From JAKACA01 sp963769255 (GTDB taxonomy: Bacteria > Actinomycetota > Acidimicrobiia > Acidimicrobiales > Bog-793), in NCBI GenBank assembly GCA_963769255.1, contig CAVYKV010000002.1, positions 186,001 through 250,000 on the forward strand: DNA of 64,000 nucleotides. The letters are read 5' to 3'. Each line of letters begins with the position of its first letter. The first letter of the stretch is position 1. Below the pieces are notes generated by a model. It saw only the letters and a list, made by a program, of their open reading frames with translations, was not told where the DNA came from and made no database searches. Shown here piece by piece: positions 36,939-45,111 of this stretch. The position numbers were made by a program, and so were the translations under genes.

Positions 36939-37986
36939 TCAGCCGAATTCGATCGCCGAGAACGCCCTCAGCTTCGACAACCGATGCCGCGCTTCCACGA
37001 GACGGACGGTACCGGACTTCGATCGCATCACGAGCGACTGCGTCGTGGCACCGCGACTGTCGTAACGAACACCTCGCAGCAGCTCGCCGCCGCTGATGCC
37101 GGTGGCGGCGAAGAAGCAGTTGTCCCCCTGCACGAGGTCGTCCGTGCCCAGCACGCGGTTGACGTCGTAGCCGGCCTCCTCCGCCGCCGCGCCGTTCGCC
37201 TTCGTGGCGGGGCCACAGGCGCCCCTGCAGCTCCCCGCCCATGCACTTGAGAGCGGCGGCGGCGATGATGCCCTCCGGCGTCCCGCCGATGCCGTAGAGG
37301 ACGTCGACGCCGGACTGCGGCCACGACGTGGCGATGGCGGCGGCGACGTCGCCGGCCGTGATGAGCTGGACGCGGGCGCCGGTGTTGCGGACCTCGGCGA
37401 TGAGGTCGCGGTGGCGGTCCCGATCCAGGATGACGACCGTGAGATCCCGCACTGACGTGCCCTTGGCGGCGGCCACGGCGCTGAGGTTCTCCGTCGCCGT
37501 GGCGTTCAAGTCGATGGCGCCGGCGGCCTCCGGCCCGACGGCGAGCTTCTCCATGTAGAAGCACGGGCCCGGGTCGAACATCGCCCCCCGGTCGGAGACG
37601 GCGATGACGGCGAGGGCACCGGCGCGGCCGAGCGCGCACAGCTCGGTGCCGTCGATGGGGTCGACGGCGATGTCGGTCTCCGGCGGGCTCCCATCACCGA
37701 CCTGCTCACCGTTGTAGAGCATGGGGGCTTCGTCCTTCTCGCCCTCGCCGATGACGACGATGCCGTTCATGGAGACGGACTGCAGGACGACCCGCATGGC
37801 ATCGACGGCGGCGGCGTCGGCACCCTCCTTGTCACCGCGTCCGAGCCAGCGCCCGGCGGCGAGGGCAGCCGCCTCCGTCACGCGGACGAGCTCCATGGCG
37901 AGGTTGCGATCGGGAACCTGCCCGCGTGCCGGTGCGGTCGATGCCTCAGCCCGATATCCCGAGGGGTCCCCCTGCACGGCGGTCAT
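36939..37986 (-). CDS. glpX: Fructose-1,6-bisphosphatase class II, frameshifted
   Basis: Gluconeogenic phosphatase, the only FBPase type in many actinobacteria. Full product about 348 residues. GEGEKDEAPMLYNGE, VDPIDGTELCALGR (metal-binding) and YGIGGTPEGI are in the first frame; from about 37213 the protein continues as VLGTDDLVQGDNCFFAATG...RLVEARHRL to the stop at 36939. One extra C in a CCCC run explains the break. 23 bases before treS on the same strand, it links gluconeogenesis with trehalose/glucan storage. Confidence 0.9.
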
Positions 37987-38169
37987 CTGCCGACGACGAT
38001 AGTTGGGCGGACGGGCCGGCGCGGCGGGCCCGGTCGTCGCGGAGGCCGCCGCCTCGCGCCCGGGGCGCTCCGTGGACAGGGCGCGGCCGTCTCTCGTCTC
38101 CTCCGGTGGGTGGTCACGGACCGTCTATGCCCGCCTGGCGCCATCTCTAGCGGTATCGTCGCCGCCGGA

Positions 38170-39441
38170 ATGGATCGCGTCCTCGTCCGCGCCGGCGGGC
38201 CCCTGCACGGGACCGTAGCCATCAACGGTGCGAAGAATTCCGTGCTGAAGTGCATGGCCGCCTGCCTGCTCGCCACGGGACAGCACCGCATCGGCAACGT
38301 GCCCGACATCACCGACGTGTCGATCATGGCCGACGTCCTCGGGGCCATGGGCGTCACGGCTGTGCACTCGGGCAGCGGCGGCGACGGCCGTCTCACCGTC
38401 GACGTCCCTCCCGACGTCCAGCCGATCGCCCCCTACGAGCTCGTGGAGCGCATCCGCGCTTCCATCGTCGTGCTCGGCCCGCTCCTCGCCCGTTACGGCT
38501 ACGCCAAGGTGTCCCTGCCCGGGGGGGACGACTTCGGCGAGCGCCCCATCGACATGCACCTGCGCGCCTTCGAGGAGCTCGGAGCCGTCTTCACCGCCGA
38601 GCACGGGTATGTGGAGGGGCGCTGCGACCGTCTCGTCGGCACCCGGATCGTGCTCGAGTACCCGAGCCACACGGCCACGGACAACGTCCTCATGGCGGCC
38701 GTGCTCGCCAAGGGGACGACGGTCATCGAGAACGCCGCCCGGGAGCCGGAGGTCCTCGACCTCGCCAGCATGCTCGCCACCATGGGCGCGCGAATCCAGG
38801 GCGCCGGTACGTCGCACGTCGAGGTCGAAGGCGTGGAGGCGCTCCACCCGGCCGATCACATGGCCATCCCGGACCGGGTGGAGGCGGCCACCTTCCTCGC
38901 CGCCGTCGGCCTGGCGGGCGGCGAGGTGCAGCTCGAGCGCGCCCGTCCCGACCACATGGACATGCTCCTGCACAAGCTGCGCTCCATCGGCGTGCGCTGC
39001 GTCACCAACTCGGGGGGCATCCTCGCCACCTCCGACGGCCGGCTGTCGTCCGTCGACGTCTCGACGCTGCCCTACCCGGGCGTCGCCACCGACTACAAGC
39101 CGGCCCTCGTGACACTGCTCTCGGTCGCCGACGGGGTCGCCATCGTGAGCGAGAACATCTTCACGGGACGCTTCCGCTACATCGACGAGCTGCGCCGCAT
39201 GGGCGCCCGCATCTCCATCGAGGGCCATCACGCCGTCGTGCGGGGAGTCCCCCGCCTCTCCGGCGCCCAGGTGCGCGCCCCCGACCTGCGCGCCGGCGCC
39301 GCCCTCGTGCTCGCCGGCCTCGTGGCCGACGGCGAGACCGAGGTGAGCGACGTCGAGCACATCGACCGGGGCTACGAGGACCTCCCGGGCCGCCTGCGCG
39401 CCCTCGGCGCCGACGTCGTCCGCGTGCCTGCCGACTCGTGA
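38170..39441 (+). CDS. murA: UDP-N-acetylglucosamine 1-carboxyvinyltransferase
   Basis: First committed step of peptidoglycan synthesis: transfers enolpyruvate from PEP to UDP-GlcNAc. 423 residues with the two inside-out alpha/beta halves; GAKNSVLKCMAA at ~20 contains the catalytic Lys. The catalytic-loop Cys (Cys115 in E. coli) is replaced by Asp120 in LPGGDDFGERP, codon at 38527-38529, the substitution known from mycobacteria and Chlamydia that abolishes fosfomycin binding. Start MDRVLVRAGG is chosen because the family begins here. It overlaps meaB as GTGA. Confidence 0.95.
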   Translation: MDRVLVRAGGPLHGTVAINGAKNSVLKCMAACLLATGQHRIGNVPDITDVSIMADVLGAMGVTAVHSGSGGDGRLTVDVPPDVQPIAPYELVERIRASIVVLGPLLARYGYAKVSLPGGDDFGERPIDMHLRAFEELGAVFTAEHGYVEGRCDRLVGTRIVLEYPSHTATDNVLMAAVLAKGTTVIENAAREPEVLDLASMLATMGARIQGAGTSHVEVEGVEALHPADHMAIPDRVEAATFLAAVGLAGGEVQLERARPDHMDMLLHKLRSIGVRCVTNSGGILATSDGRLSSVDVSTLPYPGVATDYKPALVTLLSVADGVAIVSENIFTGRFRYIDELRRMGARISIEGHHAVVRGVPRLSGAQVRAPDLRAGAALVLAGLVADGETEVSDVEHIDRGYEDLPGRLRALGADVVRVPADS

Positions 39442-40514
39442 GCCATGCGAGAGCGGGTCGCCGGTCGGTAGCACCGGCCGAGCTGCTCGAGGCGGCGGCG
39501 GGCGGTGCCAGCGGCGACCGCGGTGCCCTCGCCCGCCTCCTCTCGGTCGCCGAGGCAGGCGGTAGCCCCGGCCGCGCGCTGGCCCGCCTGACGGCCCCCC
39601 GCGCCGGAACGGCCTACTCAATCGGGATCACGGGCGCCCCCGGGGCGGGCAAGTCCACGCTCACGTCCGGCCTCATCGCCGAGGCTCTGGAGGAGACGGG
39701 CGGACCCGTCGCCGTCCTCGCCGTCGACCCCACCTCGCCGCTCTCCGGCGGTGCCATCCTCGGCGACCGCGTCCGCATGCAGGACCACGCCCTCAACCGG
39801 GGCGTCTACATCCGCTCCATGGCGACGCGGGGGCACCTCGGCGGCCTGGCGGCGGCAGTGCCGGACGCCGTGCGGGTGCTCGACGCCGCCGGCTGGCCGC
39901 TCGTCCTCGTCGAGACGGTCGGCGTCGGTCAAGTCGAGGTGGAAGTAGCCACGAGCTGCGACACGGTCGTCGTCGTCCTCAACCCGGGCTGGGGCGATGC
40001 CGTGCAGGCCAACAAGGCGGGCCTTCTCGAGGTCGCCGACCTCCTCGTCATCAACAAGGCGGACCGGCCCGGCGTCGCCGAGACGCGGCGCGACCTCGTG
40101 CACATGCTCCAGCTCTCGCAGGGACTCGACTGGACCCCGCCCATCGTGGAGACGGTCGCCTCCACCGGCAGCGGCCTGCACGAGCTCTGGGCGGCCATCG
40201 CCGGCCACCGCGCCCACCTCGAGTCGTCCGCCGGTTTGGAACGGCGTCGCCTCGCCCGCCTCGTCGAGGAGACGGAGCGGTTGGCGGACGCCCGCCTGCA
40301 CGCCAGCGTGTCGGACGTCGTGCGCCGGCCGGGCGGGGCCGCCGCCGATCTCGCCGCCCGGCGCAGCGACCCGGCGGCGGCCGCCGACGCCGTCGTGCGC
40401 CAGGTGGCCGACGAGATCCTCGCTGCCCCCGCTGCCGACGACAACGACGCCGACGACAACGACGCCGCAGGGTGCCCCCCGAAGGCGGCCAGCGGCGGTA
40501 CCGGACCGCCATGA
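39438..40514 (+). CDS. meaB: Methylmalonyl-CoA mutase-associated GTPase
   Basis: G3E-family P-loop GTPase that protects or reloads B12-dependent acyl-CoA mutases. 358 residues. Walker A GAPGAGKST near 60, switch region DPTSPLSGGAILGDRVRM, LVETVGVGQ and the guanine-specificity NKAD. The tail is acidic and repetitive (DDNDADDNDA) and degenerates into low complexity. It starts from a GTG inside the murA stop, so its translation is coupled to an unrelated cell-wall enzyme. No mutase gene is in the window. Confidence 0.88.
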   Translation: MSHARAGRRSVAPAELLEAAAGGASGDRGALARLLSVAEAGGSPGRALARLTAPRAGTAYSIGITGAPGAGKSTLTSGLIAEALEETGGPVAVLAVDPTSPLSGGAILGDRVRMQDHALNRGVYIRSMATRGHLGGLAAAVPDAVRVLDAAGWPLVLVETVGVGQVEVEVATSCDTVVVVLNPGWGDAVQANKAGLLEVADLLVINKADRPGVAETRRDLVHMLQLSQGLDWTPPIVETVASTGSGLHELWAAIAGHRAHLESSAGLERRRLARLVEETERLADARLHASVSDVVRRPGGAAADLAARRSDPAAAADAVVRQVADEILAAPAADDNDADDNDAAGCPPKAASGGTGPP

Positions 40515-41095
40515 CGCTCGGCGGCAGGTCGAAGCCTCGGCCGCCCGGGCGTCGTGCCGCCGGCTTCGTCGTCACGGGCTGCCTCGCTCTCGCCGCCTGC
40601 AGCAGCGCCCCCGCCTCGACGGCGACGACCACGACCACGGCGACGAGACCGACGACACCGGCCCACCCGGCCGTGTATCGCTTCGGAGGGGTGAGCGTGA
40701 AGGCCGCCTTCCCGGGTCAGCCGCTCCGGCTCGCCCATCCGGAGAACTTCGCCCTCCTGCTGCCACCGGGATCGAGCTCGGTTGCCTGGAACATCGGGGA
40801 TCTGGGGACGCTCGCCGTGCACTCCTACGAGCTCGTCATCGCCGCCTTCCCGCCGAAGACCCCGCTCCGGATCATCGACGACTTCCTCTCCCATTACGGC
40901 GGGACGCCCAACACGACGCGCTACGGGCGCCCTGCACTGCGCCAGCTCAACACGGTGCCGCTCTCCGGGGGCGTTCGCTACTCCGGCATCGCGGCCTTCT
41001 CCGTCGGTACGGTGCTCGTGATGGCGGTCGGTCTCGACACCGTGGCGGCGGAGGTCTCCGCCTTCACGTCCTCGGTGGGGCTCGCGAGCAGCTGA
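40511..41095 (+). CDS. Putative lipoprotein
   Basis: 194 residues. A twin-Arg-containing basic start (RPPGRRAAGFVV) and hydrophobic core end in the lipobox LAAC at about residue 35, followed by an Ala/Thr-rich linker and a globular region of ~140 residues that I do not recognise. The ATG overlaps the meaB stop as ATGA, making a murA-meaB-lipoprotein operon. Likely exported and lipidated; function unknown. Confidence 0.7.
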   Translation: MTLGGRSKPRPPGRRAAGFVVTGCLALAACSSAPASTATTTTTATRPTTPAHPAVYRFGGVSVKAAFPGQPLRLAHPENFALLLPPGSSSVAWNIGDLGTLAVHSYELVIAAFPPKTPLRIIDDFLSHYGGTPNTTRYGRPALRQLNTVPLSGGVRYSGIAAFSVGTVLVMAVGLDTVAAEVSAFTSSVGLASS

Positions 41096-41105
41096 GGCAC
41101 ACCAC

Positions 41106-42075
41106 TCACAGGTCCCGCTCCATCACGACGAAGTCCCGGAGCTGGCGCCAGCGGGGCAGCGTCGCCGTCACGAGGTAGCCCCGTCCCCGGTAGAAGATCT
41201 CGGCCCGCTCTCCGGCCACGGCCTCGAGGCGCACGCGGCGGCACCCGCCGACGACGGCGTGGTGCTCGACGGCCTGCAGGAGCTTCGTCCCCACGCCGAG
41301 GCCGCGAAGCTCCGGGGACACCATGAGCCGGGCGAGGCGGCACGTGACGCCCTGCAGGCTCCCCTCGGCGAGCCCGGCGATCTCGCCGCCGAGGCGGGCC
41401 GTGACGGCGAAGGGGGCGTCCGGTCTGGCGTCCGGGCCGTATTGGCCAAGGGCGTACTGCTCCCAGGCGCGGCGGCCCCACTCGGCCGCCACGGGGTCCG
41501 GCGCGTCGCTCACGGCGAGCTCCACCTCGAGACCGCCCCGCCCGACGACGGCGATCGGCTGCAGAGGCGCCTCGAAGAGGCTGTTCCAACGGCGCGTCCC
41601 CTCGGGATGCTCGAGCAGCGTCACACCCTCGAACACGACTCGGGCGCGGTAGCCGTCGAGCACCGCCAGCGCCGGCGGGATGCGGTCCGGCTCCATGTGC
41701 TGGTTGACCGTCACGTGGGGCACGAAGGCGCGGCTCGCGACGGCCCGGAGGCGGGGCGAACGGGCCGGTCCGCAGCGAGGCCACGAGAGAGGCGAGGGAG
41801 GCGAGGGCCGCCGGCTCACCGCCCACCGCCAGGTAGCAGACGGGAAGGGCGGGCAGGAAGGTGGCGGCCGGGCCGACCTCGAGCGCCAGCGGGGCGAAGC
41901 CTGCCGAGACGCTGCGGACGAGGTCGACGGCGGCTGGGACGTCTTCGGTACCCACGTTGGCGGGAGGGACGAGGGTGACATGCGGGGCGATGCGATCGAT
42001 CTCCGCCGAGGACAAAGCCCGGCGGATGCCGTCGATCTCGGCTGCCCACCTGCCGGGCACGACGAGGGCCGCCAT
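41106..42075 (-). CDS. 2H phosphoesterase-GNAT acetyltransferase fusion, frameshifted
   Basis: About 322 residues when read through a +1 break near 41760. The N-terminal half has the two His-x-Thr motifs of 2H phosphoesterases (LigT/2'-5' RNA ligase-like): APHVTLVPP near residue 32 and FVPHVTVNQH near 113. The C-terminal half is a GNAT domain with the acetyl-CoA loop LMVSPELRGLGVGTKLL followed by FYRGRGYLV. Removing one C from CCCC joins FA to RLRAVASRAFVPHV. Both domains are well formed, so the fusion is credible. Convergent with the lipoprotein gene. Substrates unknown. Confidence 0.7.
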
Positions 42076-42107
42076 GAGGCGGCGGCGTCTCCGGCCCTCG
42101 GGAGCGG

Positions 42108-42644
42108 TCAGTGTGACGGCGTCCCCGCTGTCGAGCCCTCCAGCTCGCCCGCCGCCTCGAGGCGGGCACGCGCCCGCCTGGCCCGCACCTCCGGCAGATC
42201 CGGCTGCAGGAGCGCCAACATGGTGGGTCCGGCCACGACCTCGCCGGTGTCGTGCCCGTCCGCAGCGGACTCGGCGGCGGGCGCCTCGCGGGGCGACTCG
42301 CCGGCAGACTCGTCCGCCTCCGCCGCTTCGAGGGAACGGCGGGCCCGGGCAACGTCGATCTCGCCCGCCAGCTCGGCGACGCTCGCCAGCACGGTGACGG
42401 TGTTGTCCGCGACATGGACAAAACCCCCCGCGACGGCCGCCCGCACCTCCGCTCCCGCCGCCTCCGGCTCCTCTCCGCCGACCGCCGTGGCGATGCGCAC
42501 GACGCAGACGTCGACGGCGCCCACGAAATCGGTGTGGTGGGGCAGGAACATGATCTCGCCGCCGTCGGTGCGCAGCACGACGAAGCTCGCCTCGCCGGAG
42601 TAGAGGACGCGCTCGGGCGTCACGAGCTCGGCATGCGTCGGCAC
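42108..42644 (-). CDS. atpC: ATP synthase epsilon subunit, enlarged
   Basis: Rotor subunit that couples gamma to the c-ring and can inhibit ATP hydrolysis. 178 residues against the usual 120-140. The N-terminal beta-sandwich is standard (LVTPERVLYSGEASFVVLRT, then EIMFLPHHTDFVGAV). The C-terminal helical pair is split by an acidic Ala/Glu/Ser-rich linker of about 40 residues between the EIDVARARRSLEAAEA helix and the PEVRARRARARLEAAGE helix. Last gene of the atp operon, 13 bases after atpD. Confidence 0.9.
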   Translation of the reverse strand: MPTHAELVTPERVLYSGEASFVVLRTDGGEIMFLPHHTDFVGAVDVCVVRIATAVGGEEPEAAGAEVRAAVAGGFVHVADNTVTVLASVAELAGEIDVARARRSLEAAEADESAGESPREAPAAESAADGHDTGEVVAGPTMLALLQPDLPEVRARRARARLEAAGELEGSTAGTPSH

Positions 42645-42657
42645 TAGATCGTCCTCG

Positions 42658-44097
42658 TCACTGGGCCATCTCCTTCGCCTTCTTCACGACGTCGTCGACG
42701 CCGCCGACGTTGAGGAAGGCCTGCTCCGGCACGTCGTCGAGCTCGCCCCCGACGAGGGCCTCGAACGACCTGATGGTGTCCTCGATCGGGACCGTGACGC
42801 CCGGGATCGTCGTGAAGACCTCGGCGACGTACATCGGCTGGGAGAGGAAACGCTGGATCTTGCGGGCCCTCGTGACCGTCACGCGGTCGTCCTCGGAGAG
42901 CTCGTCGAGGCCGAGGATGGCGATGATGTCCTGCAGCTCCTTGTAGCGCTGCAGCACCTCCTGCACGCGGCGGGCACAGGCATAGTGCCGATCGCCCACG
43001 ACCTCGGGGGCGAGGATGTTGCTCGTCGAGGCGAGCGGGTCGACGGCCGGGAAGATGCCGAGGGCGGCGATCTGGCGGGAGAGCTCCGTCGTGGCGTCGA
43101 GGTGCGTGAAGGTCGTGAACGGTGCCGGGTCGGTGTAGTCGTCGGCCGGCACGTAGACGGCCTGCAGGGAGGTGATGGAGTGGCCGCGGGTGGAGGTGAT
43201 GCGCTCCTGCAGCTCGCCCATCTCGTCGGCGAGCGTGGGCTGGTAGCCCACCGCAGACGGCATGCGGCCGAGCAGCGTGGACACCTCGGAGCCCGCCTGC
43301 ACGAACCGGAAGATGTTGTCGACGAACAAGAGGACGTCCTGGTTCTTCACGTCGCGGAAGTACTCCGCCATCGTGAGGGCGGCGAGCGCCACGCGCAGGC
43401 GCACGCCCGGCGGCTCGTCCATCTGCCCGTAGACGAGGGCGGCCTTGTCGATGACGCCCGACTCCTGCATCTCGAGCCAGAGGTCGGTGCCCTCCCGGGT
43501 GCGCTCGCCGACACCGGCGAAGACGGAGACACCGCCGTGGTTCTGGGCGACGCGCCGGATCATCTCGGTGATGAGCACCGTCTTGCCGACCCCGGCGCCG
43601 CCGAAGAGGCCGATCTTGCCACCCTGCACGTACGGCTCGAGCAGGTCGATGACCTTGATGCCCGTCTCGAACATGACCCGCTTCGGCTCCAGGCTGTCGA
43701 AGTCCGGCGCCGGGCGGTGGATGTCCCAGCGGTCGTCCGGCTCGCCGATCGTGTCGGTGTCGAGGGGATCGCCCGTGACGTTGAAGACGTGGCCGAGGAC
43801 GGCGTCGCCGACGGGGACGGAGATGCCGCGGCCCGTGTTCCTGGCGGCGGCGCCGCGCCGCAGACCGTCCGTCGCCTTCAGGCAGACGGCCCGCACGCGG
43901 CCTTCGCCGATCTGCTGGGCGACCTCCGCCGGCACGACGATGGAGATGCCCTCCGCCTCGATCGTCATCTCGATGAGCTGGTTGATCTCCGGGAGGGAGT
44001 GCGGTGGGAACTCCACGTCGACGACGGGACCCGTGATGGCGACGACCCGCCCGTCCTCGAGGTGGTGCTCTGCCGTCTTGGTCTCTGACATCGTCAT
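42658..44097 (-). CDS. atpD: ATP synthase beta subunit
   Basis: Catalytic F1 subunit, 479 residues. Walker A GGAGVGKTVL near 163, catalytic Glu in GERTREGTDLW, Walker B VLLFVDNIFRF, and the DELSEDDRVTV motif near the C-terminus. ATG at 44097 overlaps the atpG stop (ATGA). A second ATG two codons later is possible. Unbroken, unlike its upstream neighbour. Confidence 0.97.
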   Translation of the reverse strand: MTMSETKTAEHHLEDGRVVAITGPVVDVEFPPHSLPEINQLIEMTIEAEGISIVVPAEVAQQIGEGRVRAVCLKATDGLRRGAAARNTGRGISVPVGDAVLGHVFNVTGDPLDTDTIGEPDDRWDIHRPAPDFDSLEPKRVMFETGIKVIDLLEPYVQGGKIGLFGGAGVGKTVLITEMIRRVAQNHGGVSVFAGVGERTREGTDLWLEMQESGVIDKAALVYGQMDEPPGVRLRVALAALTMAEYFRDVKNQDVLLFVDNIFRFVQAGSEVSTLLGRMPSAVGYQPTLADEMGELQERITSTRGHSITSLQAVYVPADDYTDPAPFTTFTHLDATTELSRQIAALGIFPAVDPLASTSNILAPEVVGDRHYACARRVQEVLQRYKELQDIIAILGLDELSEDDRVTVTRARKIQRFLSQPMYVAEVFTTIPGVTVPIEDTIRSFEALVGGELDDVPEQAFLNVGGVDDVVKKAKEMAQ

Positions 44098-45108
44098 GCG
44101 CTTCGCTCCTCGGCGTCGAAATCGAACGGTTTTGCGGACTCGTGCCCGGTGGCGCTCCGCAGGGCCTCCGCACCGCCGACGATCTCCATGATCTCGCTCG
44201 TGATCGTGTCCTGGCGGGCACGGTTCATGATGCGGCGCAGGTTCTTGATGAGCTCGTCGGCGTTCTCCGTGGCAGCCGACATGGCTCGTTGGCGGGCGAT
44301 GTGCTCGGAGGCCGACGCCTCGAGGAGGGCGGCGTACAGTGCCGCCTCGGCGTAGCGCGGCACGAGCAGGGCGAGGAGGTCCTCGGGGGCCGGCTCGTAC
44401 TCGAAGTAGCCGTCCCGGTCGTCGTCGGCGGACGATGGCGCGGCGACGTCGCCATGATCGCCCTCGACGACCGGTGGCGGCGTCCGGGGCCTGGCGGCAT
44501 CGTCTGCGGCGCCGTCGGTCCGGACCGGCGGGAGGGGAAGGATTCTGCGTGGCGGAGACCGTCTGGATGCCGGCGCTCACGAAACGGGTCGAGACGAGCT
44601 GCACGAGGTCGATGTCCCCGGCGAGGAATCCCGGCACGACCGTGGCGGCGATCTCGCGGGCGAGCTCGTAGCGTGGAGCGTCCGGCATGGCGACGGTGTG
44701 CGCCAGGCTGCGGCCGCGGAAGCGGAAGTAGGCGATGCCCTTCTTGCCGACGTTCGTGACGGCGTACTGGCGCCCTTCCGACTCCCCCGCCCGCATGAGG
44801 CGCTCGGCGGCGCGCAGGACGAAGGCGTTGTAGCCGCCACACAGCCCGCGGTCGGACACGATCGTGATGACGGCGACGTGACGGGGATCCTCGGGCACGC
44901 CGATGAGGCGGGCGGGGGCCGTGCCGTCGGCGGCGACGTCGCTCAGCACACGCTCCATGCCTCGCAGGTAGGGACGGGCGCCGGCGATGCGGCCCTGGGC
45001 GCGGGACATGCGCGAGGCGGCGATGAGCTCCATGGCCCGCGTGATCTTCTTCGTCGACTCGACGCTGCGAATCCTCGTGCGGAGGATCCGCTCTTGCCCG
45101 CCTGCCAT
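44094..45108 (-). CDS. atpG: ATP synthase gamma subunit, frameshifted
   Basis: Central rotor shaft. N-terminal helix RIRSVESTKKITRAMELIAASRM is intact, then SDRGLCGGYNAF; the frame shifts by one extra base between about 44510 and 44580 and the C-terminal helix continues in the next frame as ARQRAMSAATENADELI...IMNRARQDTITSEIMEIVGG. Reconstructed length ~337, longer than the usual ~290, partly because of an Asp/Pro-rich insert in the middle. The break falls inside or beside that insert. Overlaps atpD by ATGA. Confidence 0.88.
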
Positions 45109-45111
45109 CGG

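Noticed and set aside
35206..37986. A glpX-treS fusion protein of 926 residues
   Set aside because: The join is Arg/Gly-rich nonsense; the real end of GlpX is found in another frame up to 36939, and TreS has its own GTG with ribosome binding site.
42658..45108. An atpG-atpD fusion protein
   Set aside because: The middle is out-of-frame gamma sequence; the true gamma C-terminus is in another frame ending at 44094.
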